Shown: positions 10,939 to 22,383, counted from the stretch's first letter. The stretch is 64,000 nucleotides of DNA from Dermatemys mawii (GCA_007922305.1 ML677344.1:84140-148139); one strand, 5' to 3'. The notes: generated from the sequence alone by a model not told the origin. Made by a program: numbers and translations.

Positions 10939-11205
10939 TAGATTCCACCAGGCCCTGTACAGGGAAATTTCCCTCAGATCATTCCAGTAGGGGAAAGACT
11001 TTCTAACTGTCACGGTGGCTTAGCACTAGAATAAATTGCCTAGGTAGCTTGTAGAATCACCACCATTGGAGAGCCTTAATAACAGGTCAGACAAACACCT
11101 ATCAGAGACAGTCTAGATAATACTTATTCCTTCCATCAGCACCTGGAGCTGCATTGAATGATCTCTTGTGGTCTCTTCCAGTCCTACAATACGCCAAGAG
11201 GAGTA
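10939..11205 (+). mobile_element. CR1 LINE 3' end fragment
   Basis: This is CR1 3' tail ('aataaattgcctagg', 'cagacaaacacc', 'tggtctcttccagtcctac'). The same fragment is at the same unit position at 26225-26435 (unit C), so it predates the A/C duplication. Confidence 0.75.
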
Positions 11206-11780
11206 AACAGTGGGTCCCAGGATCCCTGGATCCCCAAAGATTTTCACAGATCTCAGTGATCCACTGATAGCTAGGCCCACCCACCACAGTCTCTGGGCCT
11301 CCACAACTGCTCTAGGACCCTCTCCAGCTCCCTGTGAGCACAGGCTCATCAGAGATGTGCTACCAGGTCCTGTCACAGCAGCCACTTCCCACAGGATCTA
11401 CTGAAGCGGCATTGTACAGGGAGGAGGGGGCTGCACAGAGATGGGAGAGCTCGTTAGAGTAGCTGTTGGGCACAATACCCCAACCACAGACTGGCCAGGA
11501 GGTCTAAACCTTTCCATACCCAAAGTGCATCCATAGACTCCATCAGTGCAACCTTCATTTACGTTTGAGGACGAGGAAGATATAAAGCCTCCAATTTCTC
11601 TTGGGGATCCAGACAGCTGCCGCTGGGCAACATTGTGGCAGCTGAGCTTTCAGAGAAAAATGATCCATTTTCTGTGCAAAATCACCCTAAAATATGGATA
11701 AAAAAGAGGCATTTCAATTTGAGTCTAAATTTTTCTTGGGAAAAAAATAGTCTTTTTTTCCAGCTCAACTCTAACTCAAA
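11206..11780 (-). repeat. Unit A most distal 5' block
   Basis: This matches 36580-37080, 43040-43520 and, inverted, 46330-46990, for example 'tttctcttggggatccag' and 'cagagaaaaatgatcc'. No gene is seen. The block resumes at 12786-12840 after a transposon. Confidence 0.65.
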
Positions 11781-12777
11781 TTTACTCCTGGGGGAATTCT
11801 GCACCAGAAAATTAAAAATTTCTGCAACAAAAAAAATAAAACTTCTGCTCACAATATTTTTAAACATGCAAAATTATGCATATTTTATCTATCAAAATAA
11901 TTGAATATAATCACTCCAATTTTAATTGTTTTGGTCATTTATTTCAAAATACCTGTCAGCAAGTGTGCCTGTAATAATACAGACAACAAAAAAAGATTCA
12001 GAAATATTTTTTTTTTACAAAATAATTTGTTATGAGATATATTAATACAGAATTCCAAGTAATCATTCATTTAAATTATAATTCAGAGCCATATTTCCCA
12101 CAGCCCTCAGAATCACTGCAAAGGCTTGTGGGAGTCAGGGGTAATGGAGGAGCTGGGGAAGAGAGAAGAAATTGCTGAAAATGTGTCTGGGTGTGAACTT
12201 GGAGGGTTATTGTGTATGGGTGGGAAAAGTTTGGAACCAGTTTTCTGCAGGGAGGGACTGTTAGGGAGCTTTCCCCGTGCATACCCTGGCTAACCCCTAG
12301 CCTCTTAAATTTGGTCAGGAACAACTGCCCCATCCACATGTTTCCTTCTATCCCCACTCTCCCCATCCCTATGTGGCCCTGCTCCACTGCCTTTTGTCTC
12401 TGTGCCGCCACTCAGTCATCTCCCTCTCCCATGTGATCCTGCACCTCCACTGCCATTCAGCCCCTTCCCTAGTCTATCCTCCCGCAAAAGTCCTTAAGAG
12501 CCCCCTTTTGCCCCCCCAGAAGTCCCATGCTCTGTGTCTTCCCATATCCCCTGTCTCCTGACATGCCCCAACAGGTGTTTGAAGAAGGCAGGCTCTTTCT
12601 CTTCCCTCGCTGGCTGGGAAGTGCTGGCTTGGTTCTAGTGCCACAGAGCTCTCTGGTGGACAACAAATGGACCTGCAGCAACATCCCAGCAGAAGCATTT
12701 TTCTGTGCAAAGTTTTTTTAAAAAATTCATGGTTTATTAATTATGCACATGAACAATGCAAAGAATTTCCCCAGAGC
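11781..12777. mobile_element. DNA transposon of about 1 kb without transposase frame
   Basis: The left end carries CTCCTGGGGGAATTCTGCAC and the right end its imperfect complement (reverse reading CTCTGGGGAAATTCTTTGC). The flanks are near-identical 8-mers, aactcaaa (11773-11780) and tactcaaa (12778-12785). The unit sequence is uninterrupted at this place elsewhere. An 8-bp duplication suggests hAT, but the termini are not the usual CAG form, so the superfamily is uncertain. Confidence 0.65.
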
Positions 12778-12843
12778 TACTCAAACCATGAGCCTTTGTC
12801 ACTCATGCTACACGACCACACCCCTAGGGGGCAGCACTAGTCC

Positions 12844-13855
12844 CTCATCATAGAATCATAGAATATCAGGGTTGGAAGGGACCTCAGGAGATCATCTAAT
12901 CCAACCCCATACTCAAAGCAGGAGCAATCCCCAACTAAATCATCCCAGCCAGTGCTTTGTCAAGCCTGACCTTAAAAACCTCTAAGGAAGGAGATTCTAC
13001 CACCTCTCTAGATAACCCATCATCCTCTCACACTGACAATGGGGCTGCATCCCTGATCATCTTGGCTTATAGCGACTGATGGACCTATCCTCCAGGAACG
13101 TATCCAATTCTTTCTTCGACCAGTTATGCTTTTGTCTTTCACAACATCCCTTGGCAATGAGTTCCACAGGCTGGCTGTGCAATGTGGGGAAAATACTTTC
13201 TTTTGTTTGTTTTAAATCTAATGACTATTAGCTTCATTTGGTGTACTCTGGTTTTTGTGTTATGAGGAGTAAATAGTACAACTAAGAGACAACTAAGGAG
13301 GGGTATAATATAGGTCTATAAATTCATGATTCATGGGCAGAAAGTGAATGTCTCTGTCCAAACTATGTGCTCCTACATACCTGGCAAAGGCTTTCTGAAA
13401 GATTGAGTACAGTATATTCCCTGGATCACCCTTGTCCACATGTTTGTTGACTCTCTCAAAGAATTCTAATAGAGTGAAGAGGCATGATTTTCCTTTGAAA
13501 AGCTATGTTGATTCCTCCCCAACAAAATGTGTTTATCTATGTGTCTAATCATTCTGTTTTTCACTGTAGTTAAAACCAATTTGCCTGTTACTGAAGGTAA
13601 GCATAATGGTCTGTGTTGCCAGAATCGCCTTTGAAATCTTTTTTGGAAAATCGGCATCACATTAGCTATCTGCCAGCCATCTGTTAGAGAGGCTGATTTA
13701 AGCTATGGGTTATATACCACAGTTAGCATTTTTGCAATCTGATATTTGAGTTCCTTCAGAACTCTTCAGTAAATCTCATCTGGTCCTGGTGACTTATTAC
13801 TATTTTATTTATCGGCTTGTTTCAGAACCTCCTGTGATGTTTCACTCCGTTTATT
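12844..13855 (-). mobile_element. CR1 LINE, antisense, degenerate
   Basis: It begins with the complement of the CR1 terminus ('atcatagaatcatagaat', 'ggttggaagggacctcagg'). Further right, 13466-13660 translates on the minus strand to a decayed reverse-transcriptase fragment with the order MPIFQK...PSVTGKL...HSFSKE. It has stops and frame breaks and is not functional. A second CR1 subfamily may be fused around 13020-13260. Confidence 0.8.
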
Positions 13856-13861
13856 TTATGG

Positions 13862-14340
13862 AAATATGCTTATGAATGTGAATATGATGCAACGGGAATA
13901 TACTTTATGCAAAAGATCTCTTGTAAGGTATCATCACAAAGTTATAACCTACTGAATGTATTACTCCTATTTGCATGCATGTATCATTCTTGTATCCAAA
14001 GCTAGAAATATGAAGTATAACTCTGCGGTCCTGTTGTAATTATGCAAAGTGTGGGCCATTAACAGTGGTTGAGAATTTTGATGGCTCTCATTGCCCCAAC
14101 AATTGGTTGTAAACGATTTATTTATGTGTAAACTTTCCTGTGTACTTGTGGTCCATCTCAGGAAGAATGGAGACTAGGGGTCTTAAAGTGACATGTTACC
14201 ATATCACATGATACTGTAATCCATCTTAATGCTTCTACTTTTCCACTAATGAGTAAGGAGTGGGTACAAGCACAGACAAAAGATTCCCACCTTGTGCCAC
14301 AGCTATAGAAGGTTATAAAAGCTATAAAAGGGTGCAGCCC
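13862..14340 (+). mobile_element. ERV-type LTR remnant, sense
   Basis: This matches the 5' part of the LTR at 52140-53165 ('atgcttatgaatgtgaata', 'gtatccaaagctagaaata') and reaches a TATA-like 'ttataaaagctataaaagg' near 14315. The same LTR is 5' truncated at 20545-20905, at the same position relative to OR3. The insertion therefore predates the B/C duplication. No internal retroviral sequence is present. Confidence 0.65.
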
Positions 14341-14841
14341 CCAAGGATAACAAAGCACTGAGAGAGCTCAGAAATAGCCAGGACTGCGACTGCACAGCAC
14401 CTCTGAAGGTTTTTGCTTTCCCCATGGATGTTTAACCAGAGATGGGACAGTGACAGACGAAGTGCAATGGAAACAACATCCATCACCCTTCTCTTTATTG
14501 ACTATCGAAAGGAATTCTAAGGTCGGAGAACCCACCAATATGACTCTTTACGGTTCAACATCCCACCCGTTCCCTGGCTCTCATGAACACAGCCACTTTG
14601 TAAATGCTGCTCCCTTCCTGGTCTTCTTCTCCAACTGCACTGTTCTCCCTCACCAGCAGGTGAGCACATCCCTCTCCAATTCCTCCAGGCCTTATACCCT
14701 ATTGGAACTTCTCTCTAGAGAGTGGAGATCTGTAGCTGATGTTGTCTGAGATGCAAAGCTTCAGAATAGAATATGTGGCCGTAGCAGGTGTTCTTCATCT
14801 CCCATGTCAGCAGTAGTGGAGATGGGTGATAAACTGACTTT
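14341..14841 (-). other. OR2 3' flank, probable 3' UTR
   Basis: This is shared with OR1 and OR3. It contains a minus-strand polyadenylation signal listed separately. No coding sequence is seen. Confidence 0.6.
14494..14499 (-). terminator. Candidate polyadenylation signal of OR2
   Basis: TTTATT on the plus strand reads AATAAA on the minus strand, about 345 nt after the OR2 stop codon. It is conserved at 21057-21062 for OR3. Confidence 0.45.
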
Positions 14842-15777
14842 TCACTTGACGAATACTTTGATTATCCTCGCACGAAGGTGTTTGCTTTTCACGCTGTACA
14901 CAATTGGATTAATCACAGGCGGGACTAGCAGGGACATGTAGCCCAGAAGAATCTGAAGCAAGGGAGAAGAGATCTTCCAGAATCTGTGTATCACAGACAT
15001 GCTGATCTGTGGTGTGTAGAAGATCAGGATGGCACAGAGGTGGGAGACACAGGTGTTCAGTGCCTTGATGCACCCTGCATGGGACACGATACTCAGCACT
15101 GTTTTGAGAATCATCACATAAGAGAGGAAGATGAGCAGCAAGTCCAACCCCATTGTTAAAAGTTTAGCAAACAAGCCATAGATGTAGTTGACTGTGATAT
15201 CCGAACAAGCCATCTTCATGACGTCCTGGTGCAGACAGTAGGAATGGGAGAGAACGTTGGCTCGACAGTATGGGAACCGTTTCAGGAGTATGGGCAGTGG
15301 AAATATTGTGGCCACCACTCTGAGCACACACACCAGTCCCATCTTGGCTATTCTCGGCAGGGTTAAGATGGAAGCATATCTCAGTGGGTCAAGAATTGCG
15401 ACGAAGCGGTCAAAGGCCATCAACAAGAGCACCGAGGATTCAATGCTTTCAAGCAAGTGGATGAAGAACAACTGAGCAAAACAGGCATCGAGGCTGATCT
15501 CCCTAGAGTTAAACAAGTACACGCCCAGTATCGTTGGCATGGTGACTATCGATAAGCCAAAGTCTGTGACAGCCAACATGGAAAGGCAAATGTACATGGG
15601 TTCATGGAGGCTTGGATCTCTTTTTATAATGAATAGAATGACTGAATTTCCTAATATCGAAATAACGTACATGAAGCCAAACAAGATAGAGATCCAGAGA
15701 TGAACGTGTTCCTGCCCAGGTATCCCGGTGAGAAGGAACACTGTAGATTGGAATTTGGTGTAATTGACAGTTGACAT
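14842..15777 (-). CDS. OR2: class I (OR51-like) olfactory receptor, intact
   Basis: An odorant receptor of 311 residues with all family landmarks at the standard positions: sequon N5-Y-T, G43-N44, LHEPMY 57-62, C99, MAFDR 120-124, SHSYC 177-181, ALNTC 239-243 and PPVINPIVY 286-294. By my count it differs from OR3 at about 24 of 311 residues, the closest pair in the window, and the two share flanks and an LTR remnant, so they are recent duplicates. Residue 129, normally Cys, is Leu, and 128-134 reads ILDPLRY. Gly34 and Trp267 are private to OR2, where its sisters mostly have Cys and Gly. The start is set by the conserved leader and acceptor. The frame is intact, so function is plausible. The ligand cannot be inferred. 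Confidence 0.97.
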   Translation of the reverse strand: MSTVNYTKFQSTVFLLTGIPGQEHVHLWISILFGFMYVISILGNSVILFIIKRDPSLHEPMYICLSMLAVTDFGLSIVTMPTILGVYLFNSREISLDACFAQLFFIHLLESIESSVLLLMAFDRFVAILDPLRYASILTLPRIAKMGLVCVLRVVATIFPLPILLKRFPYCRANVLSHSYCLHQDVMKMACSDITVNYIYGLFAKLLTMGLDLLLIFLSYVMILKTVLSIVSHAGCIKALNTCVSHLCAILIFYTPQISMSVIHRFWKISSPLLQILLGYMSLLVPPVINPIVYSVKSKHLRARIIKVFVK

Positions 15778-15817
15778 AATGTGCTGGGCAGGTCCAAGGA
15801 GTTTTGAACTCTCCTTC

Positions 15818-15819
15818 CT
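15818..15819 (-). other. Splice acceptor upstream of OR2
   Basis: The minus strand reads a pyrimidine tract ending TTTTAG, then about 40 nt of leader before the ATG, as in the other receptors. Confidence 0.7.
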
Positions 15820-17153
15820 AAAAGGAAAAAGAATAGGAGACTAGAAGATATTTAACAAGACATCTTTCTGCTCTCTGTGAAGATTTTAAGACAACAAAGA
15901 GCTCAAGACAGATGAGCAAAAACACAGTCTTGGACTTACAGCACTGATAATAAGATAGGCATTACCAGAGTGGATCAGAGATGTAGTCCATTTAGCCCAG
16001 TATACCATGGCCAAGTTCACATTCTTCAGAGGAAGGTGGAAGAAGACCCACAACAGGAAGCTTTGAGATAACCTGACACCCACTATTGTAGTATAAATCA
16101 AGAAGGTTTAGAGCCTATCCAACACTTTTAAAAAAACATTCCTCACTACTGTAACTGGATTTTCTGGTTACCCATATAAATATCCAGTCCCTCTTTGAAT
16201 CCTGCTAAACGCTAGTCTCTGTTAATATCTTGTGCTTGTGCATTGCTACTTTAGTACTGTGCGATTTTTACAATTGTGACCTTCCAAAAGATACCCTTTC
16301 TGGCCCTCCACTTCTGAGTGCGGCCCATTGTATCAGGAGAAGTGTGTAAACTCATGGAATGTGCATGGTGAAAACAGTTATTGTATTTATCTCTCCTGAA
16401 TTGAAGATATTTATAAACATTATTTATAGCCTCATTTACATATATATATAATTTCTCCACTTCTGAGAATGCAAATTATGCCACTGCCTCTTTGTAGTAC
16501 ATTCTTGGGCCAGGTTCTGAATTCAGTAACAGTGACTTCAACTATGTCACTCCAGATTTACATGTGTAAATTTGATCAAAACCGGTCTCTATTAACTTTC
16601 CGTTTCCGAATGCTCCCGGTGATACACTCTGACCCCCAAGAATCTCTCCAAGAGAAGCTGAAGTGCTTTGCCTTGCTAATGTTGACTGAATTCAAAGAAA
16701 CTGATCATCCTACAGGCTTCTCTGCCTCCTGACAGTATCTGCATTCTCTCCCCATGTAAGGGTCTGTGGATATTTGGAAAGTCTTGCACAGGTATTGCAG
16801 AGGGATTGTGTTCATGATCTTGAATGTAAATGTCACAAACAGCTTCTGGTCATTTACCAGGAGACAAAAGCCTACAACTGTTCACTGAACAAAGAGAGAA
16901 TAGCACAAACCCATTGCAAACAGTATGTGGAATACGTCTATAATATTTTCTAAAGCAAAAGCTATTAAGCAGCAAAATTGCCAGTGCTCCTCCCTGCAGA
17001 GATTCCAACAACGCTGCTGCTGGCTTTCAATTTACATGCATGTCATGCATAGTTTGTAATATTTGTTACTATTACAATGTCATGAAAGTTTCATTTCTAA
17101 TATTTGTATTAAAAAAGAGAAGTTTTGGCATAGCGTTTACACATCTGTACTTT
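15820..17153 (-). repeat. Unit B 5' flank, inner part
   Basis: This is collinear with 7178-8670 of unit A, including the CR1-like stretch near 15950-16260 and a tatata-rich spot near 16440. An approximately 280-bp segment present in unit A (8080-8330) is missing at 16775. No gene is seen. Confidence 0.65.
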
Positions 17154-17568
17154 AAACATGGGTTAAAGGATTTGATTTAAGGCCTATAAGTCATGTCAAG
17201 ACAGAACACAGTAAGGCTAATTCCCAACTCTCATAATGCGAGATTTGGAAAAGCAGACTGTCTGTCTACAGCGAGAGGGGAACACAGAACAGAGTTAGTA
17301 TGATAAGGATGTTTAAGAACAGAAATGTGAAACTACCGGGATGAGCAGAACATAATATAAACATAATGTAGATTGTTATTAATTAGTGTACATCATTAAA
17401 GGGTATAAATATTTATATGATTTTACTTGTACTTTGAAGAGAAACTGAGGCAGAGAGAGATTTTCTTTCTCTGCTAGCTGTATTTCTTCCCTGGCAATTG
17501 CCTGCTGAATACAGCTGTCTCTGACTTGTTGTACCCAACCTCAGATTGAGGACTCAGTTTTTCCTCCA
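17154..17568. mobile_element. Unit-B-specific insertion of about 415 bp, LTR-like
   Basis: Units A, C, D and E run straight through this point. The insert starts TGGGTTAAAGG and ends CCTCCACA, contains a TATA-like 'tataaatatttatatg', and has the size of a small LTR. No clear target duplication is visible and I do not recognise the family. Confidence 0.4.
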
Positions 17569-19479
17569 CAAAGTCAGCCCATTCTTTCCCCTCTGATCTT
17601 CTCTCAGAGATGATTTCTCAGCTTAGAGTGGGACTTAAAATGTAGCATCGGTCATCTGGATTTCTTCAGAACCTGAGAAGATTGCAGCGTTTCATCCCTC
17701 ATTCAGTGGCTTGTCAGCAAACAAAAGTCTAGTAGTTCCTCTGTCCTGGGTTAAGAGCTGACTGGTTCTCCTCAAGTTCCGTTCTGTCAGTCTGTAGCCT
17801 GTATCCGGAGTGGTAACAGGCCCTGGGGTCAGTATAAAGAATATTCATGCCCTGAGCTCTCACTCTCTAGTACAAAGCAACCCCTCCACCTGTAGCTCAG
17901 GCACAATGAGGGTTTGCAGAAGTGGATTTCAAAGTCAAATGAATGAGTATTCATGGAAATGGAATGTCATTTCGTACATGAAAGTACTCTGTTGTTCTCT
18001 CTCTCTCTCTCGCTTGCTCTTTGACTGGCTCTCTCCTGCCAAAATCTGTGGCAACCGGGAACAGCATTTTGACAGACACGGAGCTGAGCTGCCATAATAA
18101 ATGTGTATGTTAATCCCAATTCTTGGGATGCTTGTTTTAGAGCTATATTGGGTTAATACTGCGAAGTTTACATTATGGCTATATTCGGTTACACCAGTAC
18201 AGCTTTTCTTAGTTTAATAGAGGGCTACTGGAAAGAGACATTGAGAGACCCCACCGGAGCTACAAGCTGAGAAGAGCCTATTTCCGGGCTCCAGCCATGT
18301 TACACAGCTTGTTTTGCCAGCACTGAGAGTCTGTGCAGAGCTGGGGAAGCTGTTGCTGTGAAGTTCTTCAGACTGACAGGCACAGAGACCGCTGGGGAAG
18401 CGTGAAGGCCCTCGGCCTGTCTGGGAGCCTGTCAGACTGGGAGGGCTTGAGAGTCAGAGATATTTACAGACTGTGGTTTAAAAACCCTCTTATTCCTTCT
18501 GTTCAGATTAAACAGTAGCTTGGTTCTAGAAGGTTGGCTGGTCACTCCTCTCACCACTAGTCACAGCCTTCCAAACGGAAGAACCACAGGTGCCAAACCC
18601 ACTTGGATCTGCTCGGCAAGGACAGTCGTCCCGCAGTGTGATGTATCCCAGGGCCTAGTCTGAGGGTGGGAGGATCGTGGGATTCTACCCCATGAGAGTG
18701 AAGACTCCGAGGCCTGAGGTGACACTCAGAGGCCAGAGAGGGAGCAGAGGTGCTGGTAGCCCTGTAACTCTGATGCATAGCTACAATGTAGAAATGCTGG
18801 AGTCCTCAGCCAGACAGGAAACTGAAATATGCCCTATCAGACCAGTTACCACAAGCAACACAGCTCTGAATTCCTGCCTTCACAATCAAGCCAGAGAATA
18901 AAACTTTTGAAAATCTGTTTGCTGATTAAATTTCCCTGAGAAAATAAACCTGAGATGATTTTGGATCTAGTCACTGAGATTCCATGGGGTCTCTTCTCAC
19001 TCAGCCCCATGGTAAGATCAGTCCCAGAGCACACGGCACCTCTAGAAATGGGACCCCTTGAGAAATCCTTACGCCAGGCATTGGGGTTTTAACACTCCAA
19101 TCTCATTGTGAACATCAGTTTTCTTTGTAGCTGCAATAACCCACCATGCGTCACATGCAGATGTAGGGGAGGAGTTCCCAAACCTACCTTTTCCCTTCAT
19201 TGCATATTTTAAAGATAGTGAAACCTGCCAACGTACCCAATTCCTGCTAGAAGGGAAGCTGCTGACACCAGAGCGCTTCACCCTAAAGGACAAGAAGTCA
19301 TTGGAGTGGTTGTGCGGGCAGCAGGCAGTATCTGTTCAGCTAGAGAGGCAAGTGTATTTATGAAGCATGTCGCCACATTTCCCTGGAGTCAGCTAGGCCA
19401 TCAGGGAACCTCAGCTTTTTGTCTTAGTTGGCAAACTGCAGGAGTCCAAATTGCAGGGAAATACACGGTGATGCTACCC
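17569..19479 (-). repeat. Unit B 5' block, outer part, truncated
   Basis: This is collinear with unit A 8670-10790: CT run at 17997-18010, 'gtttaaaaaccctcttatt' at about 18477 and 'gatagtgaaacctgccaac' at about 19215. It stops abruptly at 'gatgctaccc', where an LTR begins. The remaining 1-2 kb of the block seen in other units is missing. Confidence 0.65.
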
Positions 19480-20544
19480 TGCAGCATCAAATCCAGGCCT
19501 GAGCCAGGTCCCTCAACAGCTATGGGCTTGCCAGAAAACAGGTATGAAGTATTCCTGCCCTTGGCACTCAGATGTTCAACTCCCAGTGGGGTCAAACCCT
19601 GAATAAATCTGTTTTACGCTGTATAAAGCTTATACAGGGCAAACTCATAGATTGTTCTCCCTTTATAACAATGATAGAGAGATATGCACAGTTTTTGCAC
19701 CCCCACCAGGTGCTAACACATACTCCAGGTTAATTAATAAGTAAAAAGTGATTTTAATAATGACAGGAAGTAGGATTTCAGTGGTTCCAAGTAGTAACAG
19801 ACAGAACAAAGTGAATTATCAAGCAAACTAAAATAGAAATCGCAGATCTAACATTAATACTGTGAAAAGCCTCACCCTCAGATGTTTCACTGAATTTATT
19901 TTTTCAGACTAATCTCTCTCTTAGTCTGGGTCCAGTCCCCGCCCCGCCCCCCCGCCACACACACACCTGCAGTTACTGTTCTGTGTTCCAGTTTCCTTCA
20001 GGTCTCCTTGCGGGTGGAGAAGCTGTTCTTTGAGCCAGCTGAAGACCAAAATGGAGGGTCTCTCCAGGGTTTATATAGATCTCCTCTTGTGGGTGGAGAC
20101 CCCCTCCTCCTTTCTATGCAGAGTCCAGTTGTAAAATGGAGTTTCAGAGCCACATGGACCAGTCACATGTCTCTCTAAGATTCAGTTCCTGACCAGCCAG
20201 GCCACATTCCTGGAGAAGCTCAGGTGTGGACGGGCATCTACAAAGTTCATGGTTAGCTTGATTGGTTCTTGATTGGGATTTACTGAGAACAGCCTTTTCT
20301 CAGAGAGCTGCTCAGCTGCTTTCCACAGTCTACTTTAAGCTAACCAAGCCCATAGCCAATATTCATAACTTTGAATACAAAACAGACACGTACATGCAAA
20401 TAGGATGAACAGATCCAGCGGATCATTACCTTTACATAGATATGTTACATAGCATAGGTAGCAAAACCATATTCCAGTTGTAGAATACACACATCTATAG
20501 GCACCCCCCCCCCAACATAAAGCCTTATGGGGTACACCGTCACA
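19480..20544 (-). mobile_element. Solo ERV-type LTR, antisense, near full length
   Basis: On the minus strand it begins TGTGACGGTGTACC and ends in CA (plus-strand TGCAGCATC), about 1065 bp. The minus strand carries a CAAAATGGAG-type leader segment and AATAAA-like sites. There is no internal retroviral sequence. The two flanks do not match each other: the left is unit B, the right is an older LTR of unit C. The locus therefore rearranged or was deleted at this element. Confidence 0.75.
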
Positions 20545-20904
20545 GTATGCTTGTATCCGAAGCTAGAAATATGAAGTATAATTCTGAGATCCTGTTGTAA
20601 TTATGCAAAGTGTGGGCCATTAATGGTGGTTTAGAATCTTGATGGCTCCCATTAACCCAGACAACTGGTTGTACATGGTTTATTTACGTGCAAACTTTCC
20701 TGTGTACTTGTGGTCCATCTCAGGAAGAATGGAGACTAGGGGTGTTAAGGTGACATGTGACCATGTCACATGGTACTGGAATCCATCCTAATGCTTCTAC
20801 TTTTCCACTAATGAGTAAGGGGTGGGGACAAGCACAGACAAAAGATTTCCACCTTGTGCCACAGCTATAGAAGGTTATAAAAGCTATAAAAGGGTGCAGC
20901 CCCC
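20545..20904 (+). mobile_element. ERV-type LTR remnant, sense, 5' truncated
   Basis: This matches 13985-14340 ('ctagaaatatgaagtataa', 'aattatgcaaagtgtgggcc', 'ttataaaagctataaaagg'). It is the unit C counterpart of the LTR upstream of OR2's 3' flank. Confidence 0.7.
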
Positions 20905-21405
20905 AAGGATAACAAAGCACCGAGAGAGCTCAGAAACAGCCAGGACTGCGACTGCACAGCACCTCTGAAACTTTTTGCTTGTCCCATGGATGTTTATCCA
21001 GAGATGGGACAGTGACAGGCCAGGTGTAATGGGAAACAACATCCACCTCCCTTCTCTTTATTGACTATCAACAGGAATTCTAAGGTCGGAGAACCCACCA
21101 ATACGACTCTTTATGATTCAACATCCCACCAGTCCCCTGGCTCTCCATGAACACATTCACTTTGTAAATGCTGCTGCCTTCTTGGTCTCCTTCTCCAACT
21201 GCATTGTTTCCCCTCACCAGCGAGTGGGCACATCCCTCCCCCATTCCTCCAGGTCTTACACCCCATTGGAACATCTCTCTCTCGAGAGGGAATCTGTAGC
21301 TGATGTTGTCTGAGATGCAAAGCTTCAGAATAGAATATGTGGCCATAGAAGGAGTTCTTCATCTCCCATGTCAGCAGTAGTGGAGATGGGTGATAAACTG
21401 ACTCT
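20905..21405 (-). other. OR3 3' flank, probable 3' UTR
   Basis: This is closely shared with 14341-14841 and contains an AATAAA signal on the minus strand. No coding sequence is seen. Confidence 0.6.
21057..21062 (-). terminator. Candidate polyadenylation signal of OR3
   Basis: AATAAA on the minus strand, about 345 nt after the stop codon, at the same place as in OR2. Confidence 0.45.
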
Positions 21406-22341
21406 TCACTTGACGAATACTTTGATTATCCTCACACGAAGGTGTTTGCTTTTCACGCTGTACACAATTGGGTTCATCACGGGCGGGACTAGCAGGGACA
21501 TGTAGCCCAGAAGAATCTGAAGCAAGGGAGAAGAGCCCTTTCCAAATCTGTGTATCACAGACAGGCCAATCTGTGGTGTATAGAAGAGCAGAAGGGCACA
21601 GAGGTGGGAGACACAGGTGTTCAGTGCCTTGATGCACCCTGCATGGGATACGATGCTCAGCACTGTTTTGAGAATCATCACATAAGAGAGGAAGATGATC
21701 AGTGAGTCCAGCCCCATTGTTAAAAGTTTAGCAAACAAACCATAGATATTGTTCACTGTGATATCCGAACAAGCCATCTTCATGACCTCCTGGAACAGAC
21801 AGTAGGAATGGGAGAGGACATTGGCTCGACAGTATGGGAACCGTTTCAGGAGTATGGGCAGTGGAAATACTACGGCCACCACTCTGAGCACACACACCAG
21901 TCCCATCTTGGCTATTCTCGGCAGGGTTAAGATGGAGGCATATCTCAGTGGGTCAAGAATTGCGACGAAGCGGTCAAAGGCCATCAACAAGAGCACCGAG
22001 GATTCAATGCTTTCAAGCAAGTGGATGAAGAACAACTGGGCAAAACAGGCATTGAGGCCGATCTCCCTAGAGTTAAACAAGTACACGCCCAGTATCGTTG
22101 GCATGGTGACTACCGATAAGCCAAGGTCTGTGACAGCCAACATGGAAAGGCAAATGTACATGGGCTCATGGAGGCTTGGATCTCTTTTTATAATGAACAG
22201 AATGACTGAATTTCCTACTGTTGAAATAACATACATGAAGCAAAAAAAGATAGAGATCCAGAGATAAACGTGTTCCTGCCCAGGTATCCCAGTGAGAAGG
22301 AACACTGTAGATTGGAATTTGGTGTAATTGACAGTTGACAT
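21406..22341 (-). CDS. OR3: class I (OR51-like) olfactory receptor, intact
   Basis: An odorant receptor of 311 residues, about 92% identical to OR2 by eye. It has sequon N5-Y-T, G43-N44, LHEPMY 57-62, C99, MAFDR 120-124, SHSYC 177-181, ALNTC 239-243 and PPVMNPIVY 286-294. Residue 129 is Leu in place of the usual Cys, as in OR2, so the change predates their duplication. Differences from OR2 fall in several membrane segments (for example residues 41-42, 156-157, 249-251, 259-260), as expected for diverging ligand pockets. The start codon and upstream acceptor match the other units. A 148-codon frame on the opposite strand is a shadow of this gene. The frame is complete. Confidence 0.97.
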   Translation of the reverse strand: MSTVNYTKFQSTVFLLTGIPGQEHVYLWISIFFCFMYVISTVGNSVILFIIKRDPSLHEPMYICLSMLAVTDLGLSVVTMPTILGVYLFNSREIGLNACFAQLFFIHLLESIESSVLLLMAFDRFVAILDPLRYASILTLPRIAKMGLVCVLRVVAVVFPLPILLKRFPYCRANVLSHSYCLFQEVMKMACSDITVNNIYGLFAKLLTMGLDSLIIFLSYVMILKTVLSIVSHAGCIKALNTCVSHLCALLLFYTPQIGLSVIHRFGKGSSPLLQILLGYMSLLVPPVMNPIVYSVKSKHLRVRIIKVFVK

Positions 22342-22381
22342 AATGTGCTGGGCAGGTCCAAGGAGTTTTGAACTCTCCTTC

Positions 22382-22383
22382 CT
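22382..22383 (-). other. Splice acceptor upstream of OR3
   Basis: Minus strand TTTTCCTTTTAG, followed by about 40 nt of leader before the ATG. The context is the same in all seven units. Confidence 0.7.

Noticed and set aside
21821..22267. 148-codon frame opposite OR3, and similar antisense frames opposite OR2, OR4, OR5, OR6 and OR7
   Set aside because: Shadow frames of a conserved coding sequence. Their conservation follows from the receptor on the other strand.
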